DNA of 21,724 nucleotides from Syntrophaceae bacterium (lineage in GTDB: Bacteria > Desulfobacterota > Syntrophia > Syntrophales > UBA5619): assembly GCA_919902745.1 (NCBI GenBank), contig CAKKRN010000128.1, positions 1 to 21,724 of the forward strand, written 5' to 3'. The notes beneath the pieces were generated by a model that did not search any database, was not told the DNA's origin, and worked only from the letters and a program-made list of their open reading frames with translations. The position numbers and the translations under genes are program-made. Positions 16,754 through 21,724 of this stretch are shown here, one piece after another; positions within the stretch are counted from its first letter, which is position 1, and each line of letters begins with the position of its first letter.

Positions 16754-17284
16754 ATGAGTACAGAAGTGAAAGATTTCGAAACCTTGAAGAGAACAGATAC
16801 CCGCAAAGCGGCCTATGCCGTAGTGCTGGTGGCAATGGGTGTGGCGCTGGCCCCCTATACTTCCTTTCCTATCGGTATCGCCAAGGTCAACCCCACCCAG
16901 CACTTTGTCAATGTGATAGGAGCGCTGTTGCTGGGCCCCTGGTGGGCAGTGGCGATAGCGACCATCATCGCCGTGCTTCGCAACGCGATGGGGCTGGGAA
17001 CCCTGCTGGCCTTTCCCGGCGGCATGATCGGCGCCTTTCTGGCGGGCTTTTTTTATCGGCATACCCGCAATATTTACGCGGGCGCCGCCGGTGAAATCCT
17101 CGGCACCGGGTTCATCGCGCCTGTGGCCAGTGCCCTGTTTGTCGCCCCCGTATTGATGGGGAAAGCCATCCCGCTGCTGGCCCTGATCCCCTCATTTTTG
17201 GCAAGCACGCTTGCCGGCGCCGTTTTGGGGGTGCTGGCCGTAAGGCTGCTGGAGCGCGCCGACATTGTTCATCTGAAAGTTTAA
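16754..17284 (+). CDS. thiW: ECF transporter S component ThiW
   Basis: A 176-residue integral membrane protein with about five hydrophobic helices. The pattern GVALAPYTSFPIGIAKVNPT, then QHFVNVIGALLLGPW and RNAMGLGTLLAFPGG, is characteristic of ThiW, the substrate-binding subunit predicted to take up the thiazole precursor of thiamin. S components need an EcfT scaffold and EcfA ATPases; those genes follow here but are collapsed. GGAGGAG at 16742-16748 supports the ATG at 16754; an upstream in-frame GTG at 16673 would overlap no ribosome site. It is in the thiE operon under the riboswitch, 3 bases before the ecfA remnant. Confidence 0.92.
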   Translation: MSTEVKDFETLKRTDTRKAAYAVVLVAMGVALAPYTSFPIGIAKVNPTQHFVNVIGALLLGPWWAVAIATIIAVLRNAMGLGTLLAFPGGMIGAFLAGFFYRHTRNIYAGAAGEILGTGFIAPVASALFVAPVLMGKAIPLLALIPSFLASTLAGAVLGVLAVRLLERADIVHLKV

Positions 17285-17287
17285 TCT

Positions 17288-18087
17288 ATGACGGCGCCTT
17301 TATGGGTAGTGGAAACCGACCGGCTTGGGTACGCCTATCGGAAAGAAGATGCGAACCTTGCATTGGACGGCGTGGACTTGCGCATTGCGCCCGGGGAGTA
17401 TCTGCTCGTTTGCGGCGCCAGCGGATCCGGAAAATCCACACTTTGCCGTACCTTCAATGGCCTTATTCCCCACTTTTACGGCGGACGCCTGCACGGCGAT
17501 GTCCGTGTCGCCGGGAAATCCACCGCCGAGCAATCCGTTGCCGGCCTTTTCGAGCGGGTGGGGATGGTGTTTCAGAACCCTGAAACCCAGCTGTTTAATT
17601 CCAGCGTCGCTCGGGAAATCGCCTTCGGCCTGGAAAGCCTGGGACTTCCCCGGGCTGACATTCAGAAGCGGATTTTTGCAACCGCACAAATACTGAACCT
17701 TTCAGAGCTGCTGGAGCGCAACCCCCAGGAATTGTCAGGTGGAGAACAGCAATTGGCGGCCATTGCAGCCGTGTTGGCTATCGGTCCCCAACTGCTGGTG
17801 CTGGCCGAAGGATCAGGAACGTCCTGGACGCTCAACGGGCCAGAGGGATCCCTCTGGAGCCGGGATGGTCGGCCCTGCGGCATTACCCGGCGTTTTTGGG
17901 ACCGATCTTGATTCAGGCGTTTCAGATGGCCGAGGCGCTGGCCGAAGCCATGGAGGCGAGAGGATTCGGCCGACCGGGGCGAACCTTCCTCAAAGACTAC
18001 CGGATGCGGAACCGTGATTGGCTGGTGTTGTCCGGCGGCCTGCTGGTTTTGATCGCCGGCCTCCTGGGGCGGCATGGATGGGGATAA
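17288..18087 (+). pseudogene. Collapsed ECF module: EcfA N-terminus joined to EcfT C-terminus
   Basis: From 17288 the frame encodes an ABC ATPase: Walker A GASGSGKST at residues 43-51, the Q-loop VFQNPETQLF and the signature LSGGEQQ. At the Walker B strand the expected LLVLDEP is replaced by LLVLAEGSG, and the frame ends at 17911 in unrelated residues. From about 17816 a different frame reads RNVLDAQRARGIPLEPGW and continues through AEALAEAMEARGFGRPGRT to TAA at 18087. This is the cytoplasmic coupling region and last helix of EcfT (CbiQ family). The ATPase C-terminus, any second ATPase domain and the EcfT N-terminus are missing. A one-base change near 17815 separates the two frames. The product cannot be a working transporter ATPase, so ThiW must rely on another ECF module or be inactive. 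Confidence 0.8.
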
Positions 18088-18176
18088 AGGATATTCCGAA
18101 TCTATCTCTTCGGAGCGGCGATGCTTCATCTGTTACCCGAGACCTTTCAAGACCGGAGGAGGCGTGCGTAAGGAAG

Positions 18177-18764
18177 ATGCCGGATATTCATCCTGAGGAC
18201 TATCTCAGCAGAAAAACCCTGATCCTGGGCGATGTCAATACCGGAAAGACCACGCTGACGAAGAAGGTATTGGAAGCGCTGTGCTGTCGAGATCTCGGGG
18301 GACGGATCGCTATCGTGGATATGGCGCCGGAAGTCCCGGAAAAACTGGCCAAGGAGAAGGGCCTGCCCGGTGTCGGCGGGAAATTGATGCCGCCGGAAAA
18401 GCACAACATTCTCTATCTGGGCGGCCATTTTGAGCCGCCCCGCCTGAGTTCGAAAACGGAAGAAGAGGCCATGGAAAAGGCCCAACAAAATCGGCGGATC
18501 ATCGAAGGGCTCTTCCGTAAGCTCAATTTGCAGTTGCGGGACATCCTGCTTGTCAATGACGTCAGCATCTACCTCCAGGCGGGAACGACGGATAACCTGA
18601 CCCGATGGCTGGATCAGGCCGCAACGGTCATTGCAAACGGCTACTGGGGAGAAAGGCTGGGAGGAGGGACGCTGACCGAACGGGAAAGAACCGAGACGGC
18701 GAAGCTTAAGACTTATTTTGAACAGAAGGGGAGAGTTCTGATTTTAGAGCCCCGTCAACTTTGA
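18177..18764 (+). CDS. P-loop NTPase of unknown function
   Basis: A 195-residue cytoplasmic protein with a clear Walker A motif, GDVNTGKTT at 18-26, directly after a hydrophobic strand (KTLILG). A second strand IAIVDMAPEVP around 44-54 could supply a Walker B-like acid. Later ILLVNDVSIYLQAG and a glycine-rich WGERLGGG segment appear, the latter followed by a helical tail. I do not recognise the family; the kinase-like N-terminus recalls polynucleotide-kinase or GTPase folds. ATG 18177 is preceded by AAGGAAG and GGAGGAGG; the in-frame reading further upstream runs through the EcfT remnant and is unlikely to be translated. It stands alone between the thiamin operon and abfD. Confidence 0.75.
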   Translation: MPDIHPEDYLSRKTLILGDVNTGKTTLTKKVLEALCCRDLGGRIAIVDMAPEVPEKLAKEKGLPGVGGKLMPPEKHNILYLGGHFEPPRLSSKTEEEAMEKAQQNRRIIEGLFRKLNLQLRDILLVNDVSIYLQAGTTDNLTRWLDQAATVIANGYWGERLGGGTLTERERTETAKLKTYFEQKGRVLILEPRQL

Positions 18765-18808
18765 CGGAAGCCGGCGTCAAAATGGCGGACATCGACGGGT
18801 CTGATCAT

Positions 18809-18913
18809 CTACCGGCACGCCGCATACACCTCTTCCCGGACGTAAACGGGGATTTGGAGCCTTCGGGCGATCGGTCCGATCCCGTGGTAATTCGCCCATG
18901 AAATATGGGTGCA
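18809..18913 (-). pseudogene. Decayed fragment of a metallo-beta-lactamase-fold hydrolase
   Basis: On the minus strand about 35 codons read CTHISWANYHGIGPIARRLQ, then IPVYVREEVYAACR, and stop at TAG 18809. It aligns with the segment THxHxDHxxGxGPIARRLxIPVY of YycJ-like MBL-fold proteins at the same spacing. Two metal-binding His and one Asp are replaced by Ser, Asn and Ala, so zinc binding is lost. No further homology is seen on either side. It lies under the abfD promoter region on the opposite strand. Confidence 0.5.
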
Positions 18914-18938
18914 CAAACGGTACGATCCGGGGTATAAT
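18910..18938 (+). promoter_or_regulatory. Sigma-70 promoter of the 4-hydroxybutyryl-CoA dehydratase gene
   Basis: TGCACA (18910-18915), a 17-base spacer and a perfect TATAAT (18933-18938). Predicted start is near 18945, giving a leader of about 60 bases before the ATG at 19007. Confidence 0.65.
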
Positions 18939-19006
18939 GGCCGCACCTTGGGAGGGCCGGCTTGGAAGATCCCACGGAAATCCAATGCCTGGGATGGAGG
19001 CGTGCC

Positions 19007-20455
19007 ATGCTGATGACGGGAAGCCAATACGAGGAGAGCTTGAGGAAACGGGATCTGGTCGTTTACCTCTTCGGCGAACGGATCGGAAACGTCGTGGACC
19101 ATCCGCTGATCCGGCCGTCAATGAACGCCGTCGCGCTGACCTACGACCTCGCCCACCGGCCCGAACACGCAGAGATCATGACGGCCGCCTCCCACCTCAC
19201 CGGCCGGCGGATCAACCGCTTCACCCACATCCACCAGAGCACGGACGATCTCGTCAAAAAGAGCAAGATGGGGCGGCTTCTCGGTTCGCTCACCGGCTGC
19301 TGTTTTCAGCGCTGCGTCGGGATGGACGCCCTGAACGCGCTGTCGATCACGACGCACGATCTCGACACCCGCCGCAAGACGGACTACCACCGCCGTTTTC
19401 TGAAGTTCCTGGAATATGTGCAGGAGAACGACCTGACCTGCGACGGCGCGATGACCGACCCGAAGGGGGACCGGTCGCTTGCGCCGCACGCGCAGGCGGA
19501 CCCCGATCTCTACCTCCGCGTGGTGGAAAGGCGGGCGGACGGGATCATCGTCCGCGGGGCGAAGGCCCACCAGACCGGGGCGGTGAACTCCCACGAGATC
19601 ATCGTGATGCCGACGATCGCGATGCGGGAGGCAGACCGGGATTACGCCGTCGCCTTCGCGCTCCCCAGCGACGCCCCGGGGATCACCTACATCATCGGCC
19701 GCCAGTCCTGCGATACCCGGAAATTGGAAGGGGAAACGTTCGACCGGGGGAACCTTTTCTTCGGCGGCCATGAGGCCCTCGTCGTCTTCGACGACGTCTT
19801 CGTCCCGTGGGAGCGGGTCTTCCTCTGCGGCGAGCACGAATTCGCCGGCGGCCTCGTCGAGCAGTTCGCCTCCTATCACCGGCAGAGCTACGCCTGCAAG
19901 GTCGGCGTGGGGGACGTTCTGATCGGCGCCGCACAGACGGCGGCGGAGTACAACGGCGTCGCGAAGGCGTCGCACATCCGCGACAAGATCATCGAGATGA
20001 ACCATCTGAACGAGACCCTCTACTGCGGCTGCATCGCCTGCGCCGCCGAGGGTCACCGCGAGGCGAGCGGCACATATATGGTGGATACGCTCCTCGCCAA
20101 CGTCCACAAGCAGAACGTAACCCGATTTCCCTACGAAATCGCCCGGCTCGCCCAGGACATCGCCGGCGGGCTCCTCGTCACGCTGCCTTCGGAAAAAGAC
20201 CTGAAGGCCCCGGAGACCGGCCGCTGGCTGGAGAAGTACTGCCGGGGCCGGGCCGACGTTCCGGCGGAACACCGGATGCGGATCCTCCGGCTGATCGAAA
20301 ACCTGACGCTGGGGACGGCGGCCGTCGGTTACCTGACGGAATCGATGCACGGGGCGGGCTCGCCGCAGGCGCAGCGGGTGATGATCGCCCGCGGGGTGAA
20401 CATAAAGGAGAAGCAGGCGGCCGCAAAGCGCCTCTGCGGTATTCCCGAAGAATAG
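19007..20455 (+). CDS. abfD: 4-hydroxybutyryl-CoA dehydratase / vinylacetyl-CoA delta-isomerase
   Basis: A 482-residue FAD and [4Fe-4S] enzyme that dehydrates 4-hydroxybutyryl-CoA to crotonyl-CoA by a radical mechanism and isomerises vinylacetyl-CoA. Similarity to the clostridial enzyme is strong throughout: MLMTGSQYEESLRK at the start, NRFTHIHQSTDDL, CCFQRCVGMDA at 98-108 with cluster ligands Cys99 and Cys103, AHQTG with Thr190, GHEALVVFDDVF with Glu256, YHRQSYACKVG with His291 and Cys297, and TESMHGAGSPQAQR with Glu445. The His-to-Cys spacing is one residue shorter than I recall for the type enzyme, where His292 and Cys299 bind the cluster. GGAGG six bases upstream fixes the ATG at 19007. 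It suits gamma-aminobutyrate, succinate or crotonate fermentation. No CoA-transferase or 4-hydroxybutyrate dehydrogenase gene is in the window. Confidence 0.93.
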   Translation: MLMTGSQYEESLRKRDLVVYLFGERIGNVVDHPLIRPSMNAVALTYDLAHRPEHAEIMTAASHLTGRRINRFTHIHQSTDDLVKKSKMGRLLGSLTGCCFQRCVGMDALNALSITTHDLDTRRKTDYHRRFLKFLEYVQENDLTCDGAMTDPKGDRSLAPHAQADPDLYLRVVERRADGIIVRGAKAHQTGAVNSHEIIVMPTIAMREADRDYAVAFALPSDAPGITYIIGRQSCDTRKLEGETFDRGNLFFGGHEALVVFDDVFVPWERVFLCGEHEFAGGLVEQFASYHRQSYACKVGVGDVLIGAAQTAAEYNGVAKASHIRDKIIEMNHLNETLYCGCIACAAEGHREASGTYMVDTLLANVHKQNVTRFPYEIARLAQDIAGGLLVTLPSEKDLKAPETGRWLEKYCRGRADVPAEHRMRILRLIENLTLGTAAVGYLTESMHGAGSPQAQRVMIARGVNIKEKQAAAKRLCGIPEE

Positions 20456-20458
20456 AGA

Positions 20459-20492
20459 GGGGCCGCCGGAGCAGCCCCAAAATGGCTTTTTT
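20459..20492 (+). terminator. Likely terminator after abfD
   Basis: GGGGCCGC (20459-20466) pairs with GCAGCCCC (20471-20478) with one C-A mismatch and a 4-base loop. A run of six Ts follows after a short gap, at 20487-20492. A second small hairpin, ATGGCTT/AAGCCAT, overlaps the T-run. Partial termination before the HD gene is likely. Confidence 0.5.
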
Positions 20493-20529
20493 ATGACGAA
20501 GCCATCCTGCTGGAACGGAGGTGAAACGG

Positions 20530-21276
20530 TTGCCGGATCAGGAATACCGCAGGGCCATCGACCTCTCCCGGGAGATTGCCGCCAAGGTCGGAACGCCCCG
20601 TTTCTATCTCGAGCGGGAAACGGAGGTGGCCCTATCCCGGAAATGGCTTGACGCCGAACCGCTGGTCGAAGAGGCGCTGAGGATCGTCGGGGAACGGGGG
20701 GATTGTCTCGGCCACGGCCTCATCCACGTCCGGAAGGTGGCCATCGATGTCGGCGCGCTGATCCTGATCGAGGAAGGGGGGACGCCCCCTGATGCACGCG
20801 TTCGGCGGCTTGTCCTCCTCGCCCACCTGGCCGGCCTCCTCCACGACATCCGGCGGTCGGAGAAGAACCACGCCGAGCGGGGTGCGGACGAAGCGGCCGG
20901 GATTCTGGTCTCCTTCCCCCTTCGCGATGAAGAGCGCGCAGGCGTCGCCGGCGCCATCCGCAACCATGAGGCCTTCCGGCCCTTTCGCAACGAAGCCGGC
21001 CCCATGGCGCGGCTCCTCGCCGACGCGCTCTACGATGCGGACAAATTCCGTTGGGGGCCGGACAACTTCACGGAAACCCTCTGGGCGATGATCACCCCCC
21101 GCGGGATTCCGCTGCAGACGCTCCTGCCCAAATTTCTCGCCGGTCTCGAGGGGGTCCGGAAGGTAAGGGAGAGTTTTCGGACGGCAACGGGGCGAGAATA
21201 CGGCCCCGATTTCATCGACCGCGGCCTCACGATCGGCCGCAGGCTCTATGAGGAGCTGACCGCCGATATAAAATGA
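20530..21276 (+). CDS. HD-domain phosphohydrolase of unknown substrate
   Basis: A 248-residue cytoplasmic protein with the metal-binding residues of the HD superfamily: His66 in GHGLIHVRKV, the HD pair at 105-106 in AGLLHDIRR, and acidic residues in ALYDADKF (Asp169 and Asp171), plus His146 in IRNHEAFRP. Family members hydrolyse phosphate esters or nucleotides; the substrate here cannot be told. GGAGGTGA at 20517-20524 is correctly spaced for TTG 20530, whereas the GTG at 20521 lies inside that ribosome site, so I chose TTG. It lies 74 bases after abfD and 62 before the YjbQ gene on the same strand. Confidence 0.8.
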   Translation: MPDQEYRRAIDLSREIAAKVGTPRFYLERETEVALSRKWLDAEPLVEEALRIVGERGDCLGHGLIHVRKVAIDVGALILIEEGGTPPDARVRRLVLLAHLAGLLHDIRRSEKNHAERGADEAAGILVSFPLRDEERAGVAGAIRNHEAFRPFRNEAGPMARLLADALYDADKFRWGPDNFTETLWAMITPRGIPLQTLLPKFLAGLEGVRKVRESFRTATGREYGPDFIDRGLTIGRRLYEELTADIK

Positions 21277-21338
21277 ACCCACGGAAAGCCCCTCTTCGGG
21301 AGGGGCGATAGGGAAGGCGCGGCTCAAAGGAGGCAGGA

Positions 21339-21724
21339 ATGACGTTATTGACCATCCAGACGACCGCCCGGTGCGAGATGATTGATATCACGGAGCGCGT
21401 CGCGGCGGCAATCCGGGAAATGGGGATTAAAAACGGAATCTGCCGTCTCTTTGTGCCCCACACGACCGCGGCGGTCACGATCAATGAGAATGCCGACCCG
21501 GACGTCCCGCGGGACATCCTTGCCGTCCTGGACCGGATCGTCCCGATCGCCGACCGTTACCGGCATGCGGAGGGAAACGCCGCCGCCCACATCAAGGCCT
21601 CCCTTTTCGGGGCGTCGCAGACCATCTTCATTGAAGAGGGCCGGCCCGTTCTCGGGACATGGCAGTCCATTTTCTTCTGCGAGTTCGACGGTCCACGGAC
21701 CAGAAAGATCCTGGTCCGACCGAC
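21339..21724 (+). CDS. YjbQ/UPF0047 family protein (partial, runs off the window)
   Basis: 128 codons are visible, close to the family length of about 130-140, so only a few residues are missing. Hallmarks are HTTAAVTINENADPDV at 41-56, RHAEGNAAAHIKASL at 75-89 with the conserved histidines 76 and 84, and GTWQSIFFCEFDGPR at 106-120. The fold forms trimers with a putative active site at the interface. Members such as E. coli YjbQ show weak secondary thiamin-phosphate synthase activity, so automatic labels often call it that; the real role is unsettled. AAAGGAGG at 21326-21333 supports the ATG. Confidence 0.93.
   Translation, partial: MTLLTIQTTARCEMIDITERVAAAIREMGIKNGICRLFVPHTTAAVTINENADPDVPRDILAVLDRIVPIADRYRHAEGNAAAHIKASLFGASQTIFIEEGRPVLGTWQSIFFCEFDGPRTRKILVRP

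Noticed and set aside
18018..18176. N-terminal extension of the P-loop NTPase
   Set aside because: It overlaps the EcfT remnant in another frame and reads as low-quality Arg/Pro-rich sequence; ATG 18177 follows a purine-rich ribosome site.
19118..20350. Minus-strand open frame of 410 codons opposite abfD
   Set aside because: Antisense shadow of a gene with full-length similarity to 4-hydroxybutyryl-CoA dehydratase.

Overview
The window reads as chromosomal DNA of a strictly anaerobic bacterium, most likely a syntrophic or fermentative deltaproteobacterium (Syntrophales-like). This placement is inferred from gene content: a tungsten-type aldehyde:ferredoxin oxidoreductase, an oxygen-sensitive 4-hydroxybutyryl-CoA dehydratase, a flavodoxin/ferredoxin fusion of the EFR1 type, a true GlnRS, and GC-rich coding sequence with AGGAGG-type ribosome sites. 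No ribosomal RNA or other firm taxonomic marker is present.

Layout. (1) 1-3106: an AT-rich leader, an AOR-family tungstoenzyme gene, a MoaD/ThiS-like small protein and an unrecognised 203-aa protein. (2) 3107-3640: a decayed [2Fe-2S]-protein fragment next to tRNA-Arg(ACG), which has its own promoter and terminator. (3) 3637-7290 (minus strand): a KefB-type K+/H+ antiporter, tRNA-Ser(GCU), tRNA-Ser(UGA) and serS, so the seryl-tRNA synthetase sits next to two of its substrate tRNAs. (4) 7510-9101: RNase HI with an N-terminal hybrid-binding domain and an EFR1 flavodoxin/ferredoxin. (5) 9145-12770: a degraded defence/toxin-antitoxin patch made of an RHH antitoxin without toxin, an AbiEi-like regulator, a HEPN-like stub, the N-terminal stub of a PLD-type helicase, a 35-codon ORF, and an intact AlbA_2/HATPase regulator followed by a four-copy repeat. 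(6) 12909-15672: a lipoprotein alpha/beta hydrolase, then glnS preceded by a small RHH gene on the minus strand. (7) 15763-18087: a thiamin operon with a strong promoter, TPP riboswitch, terminator, a short ORF that looks like the 5' end of thiC, thiE, thiW, and an EcfA-EcfT transporter module collapsed by deletion. (8) 18177-21724: a P-loop NTPase of unknown role, a decayed metallo-beta-lactamase fragment, 4-hydroxybutyryl-CoA dehydratase, an HD-domain protein and a YjbQ-family protein running off the edge.

The most notable theme is gene erosion beside intact housekeeping genes. At least six stubs keep recognisable family motifs but have lost most of the gene: the [2Fe-2S] protein, HEPN, helicase, thiC, EcfA/EcfT and MBL-fold genes. 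The thiamin operon is the clearest case. Its TPP control and thiE/thiW are intact, while thiC and the ECF energising module appear to have been cut out. I saw no CRISPR array, insertion sequence or complete phage genes. I did not find a convincing wholly new system. The best leads are the remodelled thiamin operon, the altered Fe-S ligand spacing in the dehydratase, the AOR-linked unknown protein and the ATATCGAGC repeat cluster.
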